Assembly (NCBI GenBank): GCA_025093555.1
Contig: JAIWNF010000084.1
Location: 62,001-126,000, forward strand
Source of the DNA: Circinella umbellata
Lineage: Eukaryota > Mucoromycota > Mucoromycetes > Mucorales > Lichtheimiaceae
Reading direction: 5' to 3'
Length of the DNA: 64,000 nucleotides
A program made the position numbers and the translations under genes. The notes under the pieces are model-generated. The model was given only the letters and a program-made list of their open reading frames with translations. It was not told the origin of the DNA and searched no databases. This document shows positions 1 to 12,682 of the stretch, piece by piece. Position 1 is the stretch's first letter; the number at the start of each line of letters is the position of its first letter.

Positions 1-1314
1 TTGACTCATTTTCATTTATCTATCTATCGAGGACTACCGGAACACATGAGCGACTGGTTCGTTTATGCTGCAAGAACATATCCACAATTGACATCATTTA
101 CTTTAGAAACAAGACCTAAACAATTGGATCGTGTGGGGGAACGAGCATTTGAATACGATTTATTGGATATGCTGATGACTTATAAATGGGCAAGCCAAAC
201 TTGGAAACAAGCAGAAGTCCCATCTTTTAGGTACTTTGTACAACATTGTCCTTATGTTACCACGATTAATTTGTTTCAGCTTTATTTAAATCGACATTTT
301 TTGGAATCGATTTTTGAATGTCGTTTACCTATTCAACATTTTGGATCGACTAGAAATATTCATGATATATGGACTACAGAAAATAATTGGTATTTTAGTG
401 AAAGTCTTGTATCGCTTTCATTACAAGCATGTGTTACACCACCTGCCACTAATATGACTTTTATGAAGTTTTTGAGCTCTTTGATTCACTTAAAACATTT
501 AACGCTGGCTCGTTATGAACATTTTGAATTATCTTCCTTGATGGAAGCGTGTCCTGGATTACAAACATTGGTACTCGAGCATATGGCTATTGTCACTCCT
601 CCTACATTGAATAATATGATGCCAATGAACAATCACAATAATAGCGACAATGATAATAATAATAACGTTGACCTAACGGTTCTTCAACAACTACAACAAA
701 GACAATGGCAGCTGCAACAAAATTGGAACACTTCGGATGAACAACTATCAACAATCGACGATGAGAATGAAACAGCACTAAAACAACTTACAATACGACA
801 TACAGTATTAAAAGAATCTTTCTTTCATGCTATACCATGCTCTTTAGAAAAGTTAATAGTGGAAAATAGTGCCATTATAGCAAATGATCCATATCGTGCC
901 ACGATTGAAATGCCAACAAATCTTGCGTTAGATACACTAGATATTAGGCATTTGGTTTTTGAAGATCAAAATTCCATGCGTAAAGTTGTTAAACAAACTG
1001 GTCAACAATTCTCAGTGATTGGAATTCTACAGCAACAGTGCAACAACAGCAATAATAATAAGTGTACTAGTCATGTTGCTGGAAGAACCACTCAGTGGTA
1101 TGACTTTCGCAGTAGCAAGAAAAATCAAAATTATAATGAAAAGGTATTGGGTATTCGACCTATGGCACCAAAAGATGCAGAGGATATGCTCGAAGATGAT
1201 GAAGGAACTGGAGATGAAGTGATTTATGGACTTGAAATATCTTGTGGTTCTATTCAACGAGCTTGTGTGAATAATTTACGTTTACTTCAACCTGCTCAGT
1301 ATATTACTTTGTAA
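1..1314 (+). CDS. F-box/leucine-rich-repeat-like protein, 5'-truncated
   Basis: The reading frame is open from the first base (TTG) to a TAA at 1312-1314, so the N-terminus lies outside the window. The 437 visible residues have the irregular repeats of F-box/LRR proteins, with short leucine-rich strands such as HLKHLTLARYEHFELSSL and GLQTLVLEHM spaced about 25-30 residues apart, broken by an Asn/Gln-rich low-complexity stretch around residues 205-240. No F-box is visible; if present it would be upstream. F-box/LRR proteins are substrate receptors of SCF ubiquitin ligases and form large families in Mucorales-type fungi. A second, apparently damaged member lies at 19344-21578. No intron is evident in this part. 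The family call is an inference from repeat texture, not from a diagnostic motif. Confidence 0.6.
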   Translation: MTHFHLSIYRGLPEHMSDWFVYAARTYPQLTSFTLETRPKQLDRVGERAFEYDLLDMLMTYKWASQTWKQAEVPSFRYFVQHCPYVTTINLFQLYLNRHFLESIFECRLPIQHFGSTRNIHDIWTTENNWYFSESLVSLSLQACVTPPATNMTFMKFLSSLIHLKHLTLARYEHFELSSLMEACPGLQTLVLEHMAIVTPPTLNNMMPMNNHNNSDNDNNNNVDLTVLQQLQQRQWQLQQNWNTSDEQLSTIDDENETALKQLTIRHTVLKESFFHAIPCSLEKLIVENSAIIANDPYRATIEMPTNLALDTLDIRHLVFEDQNSMRKVVKQTGQQFSVIGILQQQCNNSNNNKCTSHVAGRTTQWYDFRSSKKNQNYNEKVLGIRPMAPKDAEDMLEDDEGTGDEVIYGLEISCGSIQRACVNNLRLLQPAQYITL

Positions 1315-1678
1315 ATTATCTAAATTTATAGTATGAAAAAGTATGTGATAACACTACATAAAATCATTGAATATTATAATTAAAACTACAACATTTTTAG
1401 GTATGACTCTCATTTGATATGAGATCATGTATACATGAAAACGATTAAAAATAAAAATAACAATTGATTTTCATCATATAAGTTTATAAGACACAAAGTA
1501 TTATGTATGTATGTGCAAAAAGGAAATGAAGTAATAGGAGTTAACTTTATTCTTTTTTCTTTTAATATAACCAATCCAAAAGAGTATTCTCTTTGTTGAC
1601 TTGGTTATATAAATCATGTAGAAGAAAAAAAAAAGCATTTAAAAAAATTTAATAGGGTAAAAAAAAAAAGGTAAAAGT
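1315..1678. other. Convergent 3' intergenic spacer
   Basis: AT-rich spacer between two convergent genes, with poly-A/T runs and nothing coding. It presumably carries both 3' ends and their polyadenylation signals. Confidence 0.6.
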
Positions 1679-3480
1679 TTAATCCTCATCCATAGCATCA
1701 TTATTTCGTTCGCCATCTCTACGTCGAGCTTGCTGTTCAATGGCCCGAAGGAATGATTCGACACCTAAATAATAATAATATAGCATTGATCTTAAGTATT
1801 TACTTTTACTTAAGAACATGATATCCCTTTCCCCTCCCTTTTTTTTCATATTTGTAAAAAAAAGACTTACTGTTGCCGGCTGAAGGATCCAATCCAAGTT
1901 GTGTTAACAAAGGACCCAATTCTCCACTTTCCAATGCAAAACTGAGTGTTGCTAATGCTTGTTGAAATTGTGGACTTTGAACTACTTGTCGTACTTCTTC
2001 TGGTGATCGTTCACTTTCTTCAGGTAAGTGAGGGAATAATGCTGCGCAAATTTCACGATCATTCAACAATGGAGTTAAAGTTTGTGTTGTCAAAACGTCT
2101 GTAAGAGATAATGGTGATTGCTGACCCTCTAAAAACAAAGATAAATAATTATATATTTGTTAAGATATGTTTTTATTACGTATCTAACTTGTTAATATAT
2201 GTTTATATTACCTGGAGTTTGAACACCACGTAAGATATTTCGAAGTTGTTCTAACTGTTCTGAGTTTACTGAAGATGATTGTTGTTGTTGATTGTTGTTG
2301 CTGGTATTATTATTATTGCTGTTATTACCACTTTCATCACTAGTTTCTTCATGATGTTCTTCGGTATTTTGTTGATCCACAGGTCCATCACCACCTGGAG
2401 TATGAGAAGAGTGGATAGTACCTCTAAAAAAAACTAAAGATATCAGCGATCCGGTTCCAATTTCTCACCCTCCCCATTAAATCAAACTTACCCAAGACCA
2501 CCAGCTGTTTGAAGGAATTGTATAATATTTTCACGAGAAACACGATCAATACCTAGTATATTTATATAAGTTAGTGTCCTCATAATAATCCTCCCTGTTT
2601 ACTAAATCGAATTATATAAATCTTACCAGGTGAATTTCCTAAAAGTTGCATCATATCTGGTGGAGCACCATCTCCAAAATCCACATCAATACCAGGCATT
2701 CTTGTATGAGCACTTGATCCACTACCATTATTACCACTTTGTTCCAATACTGCACTTTGAGGATCATTAATCAATCGATTGACACGAGAAACATATTCTT
2801 CATCTTTTTCATCACTTTTATTTTGCATCCAAAAGAAGAGTTTTTCTCCAGAAGACTTATAGTTTAAACTGTAAACACGTCCAGTAGTACATTGGGTTAC
2901 TCGAACAAATTCAGCTTCATCAGGAAAGATGATTCTTTCCTAAAAACAAAAAAAATAAAAGAACGAAAACAATTTAGTTAATTTATTTATTTTTCTTATA
3001 TTTATATATGAAATGAAATGAAGAAAGAAATAAGAGAGTATGTGTGTTTACCTCTTCTGGTTCTGATGCTTTACGCTCTTTCCAATAGAAATACATTAAT
3101 TGATCATCGGTCTATATTTTTTTATTTTCATAAGAACAAAACAGAAAGGTTATTATATTTATTATAAATAAAAAGATAATTTATATATGTATAGTCAATA
3201 ATTTACCTGATCCATATAAATCATACTACATTGAATATATATTTAATTAAAATTTAAAGAATAAAAAAATGTCAGCATAGAAACACTTCATTATAGATTT
3301 GCTGACGCGTCACCCCCTTTTATTTTTATTTTGTCTCTCTTATAGTTTTTTTCTTCAATTTTCATATCTTTCTTACCCCTTGCGTAAATCAGGCTTAAGA
3401 GTATTCCCTTCTCGAATACATTTTCCAGCGTTAAATTGAACAAGATGTTTTGGTCGTTGTGCTGTTGGAAAGAAACTCAT
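1679..3480 (-). CDS. RPN13: Proteasomal ubiquitin receptor Rpn13/ADRM1
   Basis: Eight exons (minus order 3480-3377, 3225-3207, 3111-3052, 2939-2627, 2552-2492, 2423-2212, 2128-1871, 1764-1679) join in phase to give 309 residues. The N-terminal Pru domain is clear: it opens with LVQFNAGKC, has MIYMDQTDDQLMYFYWKER in the core, and ends near SGEKLFFWMQ. This domain binds ubiquitin and the base subunit Rpn2. A low-complexity Ser/Asn/Gln linker follows, then a C-terminal DEUBAD domain (SLTDVLTTQTLTPLLNDREI, then LFPHLPEE and LGLDPSAGN), which in animals recruits the deubiquitinase Uch37/UCHL5. Budding yeast Rpn13 lacks the DEUBAD, so this is the animal-like two-domain form. The second exon is only 19 nt. 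The ATG at 3480 is chosen because it begins the conserved Pru leader. Confidence 0.95.
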
Positions 3481-4665
3481 TATTACTCTTTTTTTTTTCT
3501 AATAAATAATAAAATAAAAAAAAGGAAAGAAGAAGGCAGGATAATATAATGACAACCAAAAATTATATATTTTACATTCAGAAACCCTTTTTTGCGGGCT
3601 TAAGATTCAACTTTTTCCATGCAAAACTTGGGTTTCTAGTTCGATTAGTATTACTATTAAGTTATAAACTATATAGAATAAGCAGTTTCATTCTAATTAT
3701 ATAGCTTGATATATACTTGAGTAATTATTGATAAGAAGTATTTTAATTATATACACTGGAACAAAGAGTATGAAGTTGAAGAAAAAGAATCCAAAAATTA
3801 CTATCATGCAAAAGCGCGCGGTTTATCATTATTTAACACCAAAAAGAATTATTGAAAGATAACTCATCATTAACACTATTAAAATAAAATATTCAACCCT
3901 ATTAAGTTTACCTATAATATATCAGATACATCAATTAATGTTATTTTGGTTTGGATTATATGCACTAGCATGTTATATCAAAATAACTAAATATACTCCA
4001 CCTATATTACGTTTCCTTGACAACAACAAATATATCACATTCATTATACAATAAAATAGTTAATAGTTGATGAAATATAAGTTTTTATTATGTCGATATC
4101 GAGTTTTATTAGACCACAAAGCAGTTATTTATCTTGATTTCATATATCTCGAAATATATGCTTTTTTTTTGCTCTGTGTTTGAGCTGAGATAATCGCTAT
4201 TTCAGTTTAAAAAGTGACGTTATGCAAAAAATCACTAAAAAGCGCGATTACTCTTTCTTTTTTTTTTTTTTTCCTTCCGCCACAGACCTTTTTTTTAAAA
4301 AAAAAAAGAAACAGATTTCCCTTTCAAAGTTGGTCAAAAACAAGTTCCATTCGTTAATAATTTATATTATTTGTTCTTTATTTTATTATTTATTATAAAA
4401 TTCTTGTTCATAACAACAAAAAGAAAACAAAAGGATTTTCTTTCTTCACAAAACGATAACAATAAACCAAAAGTTGACATCTATTTAACCGGGTCCCATC
4501 GCCAAAGAAAAAAAAAAAAAACCTGAACCTGAACCTGAAGAAAGAAAGAAAGAAAAAAAAAAAACCAAATTGGCGTTTTCTCTTTTTTTTTTCTACTAAA
4601 GAAAGCAATTTATTATCCACATCCCATCTTAATTCAATCTATAGCAAAAGGATATTATTTTGTAA
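3481..4665. promoter_or_regulatory. Divergent spacer between RPN13 and SEC17
   Basis: About 1.2 kb between two divergently transcribed housekeeping genes, so it must hold both promoters. It is AT-rich with long T and A runs and a purine microsatellite just before SEC17. No coding exon or clear TATA box was identified. Confidence 0.5.
4522..4563 (+). repeat. Microsatellite: three CCTGAA copies followed by GAAA repeats
   Basis: Three tandem copies of CCTGAA run into a GAAA tract and then poly-A, roughly 100 bp upstream of the SEC17 start codon. The tract may be in the promoter or the 5' UTR. Confidence 0.8.
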
Positions 4666-5863
4666 ATGTCAGAACGTCAAGCACAAGAATTACTTCAAGC
4701 AGCTGATAAACGCCTCAATGGCTGGTCCTTTTTTGGTGGAGGCAATAAACAAGAAGAAGCAGCTGAATTATATGAAAAAGCTGGAAATACATTTAAATTA
4801 GCACAACGTTGTAAGTGAAATAAAAATAAATCAATAAGATTTCATTATCATTAATAAGTAATAAATAATAGGGTCTGAAGCTGGTGAAGCATTTATTAAA
4901 GCAGCTGGATTATTTAACAAGATACCTGATACCCAATATGAAGCATCGAAATCATATGAAAATGCGGCAAAATGTTATAAAAAGAATAATCCTGAAGGTA
5001 TGATTACTATTATAACTTTTAAGAAAACCTGTCAATCAAAAAGAAATCTGACTTCTATTTCCAGAGGCGGTCCGTGCTCTTGAAAGTGCTATTATGATAG
5101 ATAAAGACGGTGCTCATTTTAGAAATGCAGCTAAACATCATCAAGAAATTGCAGAAATATATGAATCTGATATTGTTGATTTACAAGGTGCAATGAAAAA
5201 TTGGGAAGAAGCTGCTCATCTTTATATGGCTGATGATTCACAAGCGTAAGTTCTTAAAGAAAGATGAAGAAGAAGAAGAAAAAGAACTAATTATTAATAT
5301 TATCTTTTTATAGAATGGTTAATAAATGTCTTTTAAAAGTGGCACATTTTGCAGCACAATTAGAACAATATGATATCGCTATTGATAAATTGGAAGCAGT
5401 TGCTACGGCATCTATGGATAATCAATTAACTAAATGGTCTCTTAAAGAATACTTTTTAAAGGCTGGCCTATGTCATTTATGTACTAATGTAAGTTTTTAT
5501 ATAATGGATCACATATGATAAAAGAGGAATAATCAAATTGATATAATAATAATAATAATATAGGATTTGGTACATACTCGACAAGCACTTGATAAATATT
5601 GTACAATGGATATTACATTTGAAAATACTCGTGAATACCAATTTTTACAGGTAATAAAGGATATAATATGTTATATATGCTATATATAAATAATATTAAT
5701 AATATAATGATAGGCAATATTGGATTGTGTGGATAATGGTGAAATTGAAATATTTACACAAAAAGTATATGAATTTGATCAAATGACGAAATTGGACCAT
5801 TGGAAAACGACAATTTTGTTAAGAATCAAAAAAACAATTAATGAAGAGCCATCATTACTTTAA
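4666..5863 (+). CDS. SEC17: Alpha-SNAP (Sec17), NSF attachment protein
   Basis: Cofactor that docks the AAA ATPase NSF/Sec18 onto SNARE complexes so they can be taken apart after membrane fusion; acts in the cytosol on all secretory and endocytic membranes. Several exons with short introns (donors near 4811, 4997, 5245, 5488 and 5650) join into about 290 residues, the usual length. Family hallmarks are the N-terminal membrane-contact loop [12 protein letters not shown], followed by the helical-hairpin solenoid ([18 protein letters not shown], then [12 protein letters not shown], then [15 protein letters not shown]), and an acidic C-terminus ending in Leu-Leu, where a penultimate Leu is needed to stimulate NSF. 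The ATG at 4666 fits the conserved N-terminus. Confidence 0.97.
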
Positions 5864-6650
5864 GTAAGATTAATTTACTATGTTTTACTATTATTATTGT
5901 AATTAACATAATAATCATGACTTATAGATTTACAAATATCTTTATTCCATAACAAAATCAATTCAACAACCATAATTATAACTATACACATATTACATTT
6001 TATTCGACATACATACACAACAATTTATACGCATGTTTTACATTTTACAAACAAGAAAAAAAAATACATATATACTATATACCAATTCAACCCTGTTGTT
6101 TATCTATGTTTAATTATTTATATTCTATATAACAACCAGGGTGATATAGTTTTTTGATTTATTAATGCTTGGTATGCAATCTATGAAATAAATAATACCA
6201 CATGTATTTATTTAAACAGATAAATTATCAATTCTCTTATTATTATTATGATCAACTCAAAATAAATGATACACCGCTCTTAATTACTGCAAGTAAGACA
6301 TTAGATAGATAAACATAAAATATATTTTATCAAGTAGTAAATATATAGTGTAGTTGACCTTATTAACATAAAAGTCAAATTTTAAAGAGATCAACTCATA
6401 GGTTATTTATATAGATATAATAATAAATTTTATTATATTAAAAAAGTAACTTATATAAAATAATAGATGATTTCAAACGAACCAGCGTTCTAAAAGATAT
6501 ATACATAGATATGATTTGAATAAGTAGAAAAATAAAGTATCTGTAATGTTTTACGCAGCGCAGCTTACAAAAAAAAACAGAAAAAGAAAAAAGAGAAATA
6601 TATAATAAGATACGTATACAAAAATAAAAGTAAAAAAAGAAATTATTCTT
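5864..6650. other. Convergent spacer between SEC17 and the sulfate transporter
   Basis: Strongly AT-rich, no ORF of note. It separates two convergent 3' ends; nothing else was recognised. Confidence 0.5.
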
Positions 6651-9517
6651 TTAAGAGGATCCTGTAGTCGAAGAATTGCTACTAGAAGAACCAGAAGGCG
6701 GTGGTAAAAGAATGGGTGGTGGTCGACGACTGCTCCAACGTTCACAAATAGATCGAACAGCGGAATCAACATCCCAGTGGAAGCATGGATGACGATCACG
6801 AGGTAAATAATTATGCGGATCTACAATGATTTGTGAAAATTTGGTATCTTCCATATAATAAGAATGTATAATATTTTCTACATCCATTGGATCAGCATAA
6901 TAGGATTCTGACATATGTTGCTGTTCTGGCTTTTGTTCTTGTACCTGAAGTTCCTTGTCATTATTATCATTATCGATAATACTGTTCTGATTGATTACTT
7001 CGGGAGAATCTTTGAAGGTAACCTCTTGAATCTTTTCACTATCTTCTTCCTTTGGTGACGGTTTTGTTGCAGCAGTGGTACCAGAAACACAGGATGAAGC
7101 ATATAATGTAGAATTACTTGTCGATGAAGAAGCCATACCTTCTGAATCTTCCATTGTGCCGAATCCAAATAGTAATAAATCGCTTCGAACTTGAGAATTC
7201 ACAACACCAGTAAAATGCCATTCGACAGCATGACTTGAATATCGATCTAATTGCTCGCGTGCGCTTGATAACATTTGTAATGCAGTTGAGTCAATTCGAC
7301 TCACACTCGAAAAATCCAACACAACAGCTTCAAGGAGAGGAAGATGATTATTTTTACTAGCGTCCAAACTTTGTGTCCATAACAATTCTTTTTTATTTTC
7401 CTCTGTTTCACCTTGTCGAGTACGTTTTTTAGCGGTGGCAATGATGGACTCAGTAACATAATTTGAATTTGGATATAATAAGGCATTGTTTATACGAAGC
7501 ACGACAACACCAGGTGGTAATGGTTCGATTTGGGTTTGAAAATGGGGATCTTGTTCATCAAAGTAAATATAATGTTGGGATGAACTGTAAAAGTCATTGG
7601 AAGCAGGAATAGCCAAGGTCGATTTCGAGGTGGGGTCCAATGGTGAACGAGCCATTACTTCTACTTTGGGTCGGGCAAGGTTAAATAGCATGATAATCAA
7701 CGATAATGCGACAGCGGTATATATACCATCTTCAATACCATCAAAAATGGTGATTAATACTGCTGAAGCAAATACAAGAAACTCGAGTTTGCTGGTGTTA
7801 TAAAGTTCTTTGACGTATTTTGGACTAGAAATCAAATCGGATACAGCGTGAATAACAACAGCAGCGAGAGCTGCTTCAGGGATATAATAAAATGCTGGTG
7901 TGAGGACGTACAATGCAAGCACAACGATAATAGCAGAAAATGCACTGGAAAGAGGTGTTTTTGCACCGGATCGAGCCATAATAGCAGTTCGACTAAATGC
8001 ACCTGTACCTGGGTAGGACCTATTATATGTAAATTTATTAGTATCAATTATACATTGAATTATATTTCCTTTATTCATTTTTTAGTTTAACATGTTATAT
8101 CTATTTCTTGTAAAGTAATATTTATATATGTATACAATAATAATAATACTAACCCAAAAAATGAACCAACCAAATTTGTCACACCAATAGCTAAAATTTC
8201 TTGGTTTGAATCAATTGTATAATCACTTGCACGACCAAATGCTTTTGCCACAGAGATATGTTCCAACACCAAAATAATAATAATAGATGGTAATACATCG
8301 CCTATCTCGCTCATGATATTCAAAGACATATTAGGTACACCTATAGCATCGAACCCAGACGGTACTGACTTAATAATCTTGAATGCACTTGCAGTGGGAT
8401 CATGAACATTGATACAGAATGAAATAAAGGTGCCCATAATCACAATAGTTCCATTACGCATGATACCAAAATAAAACAATGATTGTTTAAATTTTGGCCA
8501 ACGAGTTGCCAGTTTAGTAGAAAAATGTTTGATGGCATACAGCGCAATAAGACAGGTCAAGCCAAAGGCAATATCAACACGAATTCCACCCAAACTAGAG
8601 AAGAATTCACCAACGATCAAATAAGGTGCTTGGTGGGTATCAAGCTTGATTCCTGTTAATTTACCCCATTGGCCTAAACTTATAGTAATAGCCGAACCCG
8701 TCATAAAACCAGCAATTGCAGGCGCTGGAATAAAGTCTACTAGAATACCCAATCGAATCATACCCATAAGCATCGTAATAATACCGACGAGAACAGATAG
8801 AAATACAGCAACTTCTGGACCTGTGATTTCAGGATGAGCTGTTGTAACATTGGTAACGGCTCGTCCAACAAGAAGAGAAACAACAGCTATTATTTTTATT
8901 TTATTTTTTTAAGAGAGGATAACAAACTGTTAGTTATATAAGTATCTTTGGTTTTCTTGAATATACAAAGTATATTACTAACTATTATATAAACAGTATT
9001 ATATATATACGTACTAATGGGACCAATGCTGATATCTTTGGAAGTACCGAAAAGACAATAAAAACATGCACCAGCAAATGATGAACTTGATGTAAAGAGA
9101 AAAAAATATGTTAATAGTCGAGAAAACTATAAGAGGAAAATAAAAAAAAAGACTTACTATAATCCATATTGTGGATCAAGATTGGCAATCTTTGCATATG
9201 CAATACCTTGAGGTACCAATACCATTCCTACTGTACCACCAGCAATCATATCTTGTAGCATCCACTATTATTATAAATGAGTAAATAAATTATAATATAA
9301 TAGAAAAGTTTTATGCTAGTATATATATATATATATATTCTAAATACTAAAAAATTATACTTACAGAAGTATTGTATCGTGTAATCCATTGAAGTATAGG
9401 AAAGAATCCAAAAATATATGAGCTTAAATAGCGACCCCAATTTTGTTTGAACTTGTCAGTTTTGTTTTTAAACGTTACAGGCTCATAATCGAGCACAACA
9501 ACTGATGAAGAATTCAT
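6651..9517 (-). CDS. SulP/SLC26-family sulfate permease with STAS domain
   Basis: Plasma-membrane anion transporter, most likely sulfate uptake. About 800 residues in at least five exons. The start at 9517 begins a short cytosolic leader; the second exon (near 9260-9160) holds the SulP segment DMIAGGTVGMVLVPQGIAYA and the following LDPQYGLYSSFAG, the classic family signature. The large exon below 8888 carries hydrophobic helices, including a GFMTGSAITI segment. The last exon (8021-6651) ends the membrane part and then holds a cytosolic STAS domain: VVVLRINNALLYPNSNYV, then AVVLDFSSVSRIDSTALQ and a closing FTGVVNSQVRSDLLLFGF. A Ser/Asn-rich acidic insert and a short C-terminal tail follow the STAS core. 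Substrate is inferred from the family; other SLC26 anions are possible. Sec17 lies convergent downstream. Confidence 0.93.
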
Positions 9518-12500
9518 AATATTCGTAGTCCCTGCTATTATATGATATGTATGTATATGATGAGCGTGTATGTAATAAATGAAAGGAAGGGAAAGGGACT
9601 CAGAAATAAAAAATAAAAATAAAAGAATCTAAGTGTATATGTCACTTGTGAAAATGAAAAGAATTAAAAAGAAAAAAATGCCCCATGCTGTTAGTTATCC
9701 TTTATATATAAAATATAGAATCATCCCTAAAATCATCATTTATGTCAATAAGCTTTAATAAAGAGAGGGGTTAGTTGAATAAAGATAAAGTACACCATAC
9801 TCTGATTTAAAATTTTAATTCCACTGAGTATTAGCTATCATGTACACAAATAATACGAAAACTAGTGAGGAGTTAAAACACAAAATGGGTATTTAGTTAA
9901 TGTGTTTAGAGAAGGAGAGTAGTGAGGGTAGAGGGTAGAGGGGCTATCGAATAAAAGGGACGTCAAAAAGGCTAATTGAGTGAAATGATTTGATAACGTA
10001 GCATTATCAAATCAAATTTTAGTTTAATGCATTCTGATCCGTTAGTAAACGGATGAAATTGTTGTTGTCTTTGATCATGATCTGACATTGTAATATATTA
10101 AAGTAATGATAGCGCACTGGCGCTTTTTCTGTTTGTTAATTGTATATATCTACGAAATTTTTGCATGGTTTTAATAGATTTGTTTTATAGTAATATGTAT
10201 TTTTATATTTAAATATTTTAAGCTTCTATTTATTTGGTTCATCTTTTTTATTTTATTTACAAGAACAAAAGTAAAAGTCTTGACTAATTCGAAAGATAGA
10301 AAAGGGTTTTAGAAGGGTCTTTTTTTCTCTTTGATGTTATTATTATTGTTTGGAATAACATGTTGGTAATTATAATAATACCAAGATGATCTAAAAAGCG
10401 ATAATTAATCTAGTTAACGTACATTCTTTTTATTTCGTTCTCATTATTATGAGTCTGCGTAAAATGAAAAGTATATAATAGTGGCATGATTTGGTTGCTG
10501 CTGTTGGTTTTTTTGTATAAGTATATATTATTAGTAATTTACTAAATATAGATGGAACTTGTCAATGGTGCACACTAATTGTCGTCATTTCAAGTTTGTT
10601 TTCCCTTTTCCTCATACGATGTCTACAAATGTACAACTAACCCAGGAAATGAAAAAAAAAAAATATCTTAACCATTATTATTACAGTCTGCATTACAGAG
10701 CTTTCAAATTTTTTTGACTGTTACTAATAAAATATGAGAGGGAAAGAGAGAAGTTCCGTATAAACAGAATATAAACATTATATAAAAAAACTTTTTCTGA
10801 CTTCAAACACTTTTAATATAAATAGGAAAAAAGAAGGGTCAATCAACTTTGGTTTTTTTTTGCTCTTATTAGGTTTTGATTGTACCATTATAAAATTAAA
10901 AACACGGTTTACAAAGAAGAATGAACATATTGTCTTTTATAGTGGTCAACCATATTCAAAAATATATCTTAGATAGAAAAATATGATTCAATATTTACGA
11001 TACAAGTATATATCAGGAAAAAAAATTGTTAGCTTCATCGATATCTCCATCCAAAAATATAACGTTTTTCTAAGAAATAAACAAAACAGCAGTAACCACA
11101 AAAAGTAGGACATAGATAAGAAATAGCAATAGCAATAGCACTGTCGTGCTGGAGATTAGTATTAAAATAATGTGTCTTGTCATAATGAACCTGGAGGCTA
11201 TAGAAAATATTTGATGCCATTTTAACGATAATGATTTACAAAGATAGAAAGCAAATTTTACCCATTTCTCGAGTTTCTGCTGAATCAATGTTGTTTCTTC
11301 TGTTCTTTGACAGCCTCAGATCATTATCAAAAAAGAAATGAAATGTGCTGATCAAATTGCATAATAGCCAAGAATCTGAACGATATTGAAAATTAGAAAA
11401 AGTCAATAGATGAGACTATATTGCCATCAAGAAAATTTAAACTTTATGGTGAAATGTCAGGTGACGCACTAGCGAATAAATATACATGCATAATAATAAT
11501 ATAATTGGCAATTATAAGCACATCTTTCTGCAGCAACGAAAATATTTATTTTTCTCCCTATTCTATAAATCCGACAAACGTAAAATTACAACTTCATTAG
11601 GTTTTTCGATTCTAAAAAAAACGTCTACATTGCTTTTCAGGTACAGCTAGTTCAAAAAAAAATTACTGCTTCAGTCATAACAACATATAATAATGAAAAC
11701 AGATATTGATCGTCTATATCGTTCTGGGCTTCAGTATAAAGAGAATATAAGTGTAATGATACAGGAATGGCGATTCTAATTTATATTTTCAGTCTTTTAC
11801 GTAACCATTCAGCGTCAAGACTTTTATTTGGCCATTCGTATTATAAATATAAGCATAAAGCGTTTATTTTCACCATGGTTTGTATAAATTACAAGTTACC
11901 GGCTGACTCGGTAATATGTACTAAAATGCAATAGTACTTTTGTATTCATTTTATTTTATTATCCTGTTTGAGAGATTTGAGCAAATAAGCCAGGCATCGC
12001 GCATAAGCATCTCTCATACAAAATATTGTAATGTATTGTATCCAGTCATATATAAAGATGAAATCGGTTCCAGGGCATATCACTGTGCCCAAAAATAATC
12101 TCACAAAAAAAAGGAAAGCGACTTCTGCATGCAATGGAACGCATTTTTCTCTACTGCTTACAAGACACTGATTCGATAAGAGAAGCTTCTTTCTTGGAAT
12201 AGAGATATAATGTTGAAGGCGTATTACATTCTAAAAACAATTTCAACTTCAGCACAATAACATTCGAAAATGAAAATATGTAGTCTGATAAATAAAGACA
12301 CAACGTATCAGTCATGTATTTCTTTTTTTAGAAAAAAAGTATTCTCAAAAATTGTTATAGAAAGCGAATTTAGATGATTTGATAAATTTTTTATACCTAC
12401 AATTGCAATTGTTAATCTCGTCAGTTATGTGACACTTTTATATTAGAAGAATTACAATAAATAAATAGAAACGACCGTGTTTTTATATGTGAAACATCAT

Positions 12501-12682
12501 CTGAACTAAACAAAGAAAGAAAGAAAGAATATATAGTTCATTGCTTGACATTTTATTTTTATTTTTCGTTTATTGTTACATAGAAAAAAAAACAGTTTAG
12601 TGTGGATGGCGCGGGGGGTAATAGTTTACATTCATTGTTGCGGGGAAACATCTGTATAAAAAAATGCCGTGGGAAAAAACTT
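9518..12682. other. 3.2-kb gene-poor region
   Basis: AT-rich non-coding sequence upstream of the sulfate transporter and downstream of the alcohol dehydrogenase. Short open stretches occur, such as a minus-strand 62-codon frame at 11946-12134 and a plus-strand 55-codon frame starting at the ATG near 11767, but none shows a recognisable domain or splice structure. Transporter regulatory sites may lie in the first kilobase; none was identified. Confidence 0.5.

Noticed and set aside
11946..12134. Minus-strand 62-codon ORF
   Set aside because: No recognisable domain, hydrophobic low-complexity start, no splice structure; probably chance or an unrecognisable relic.
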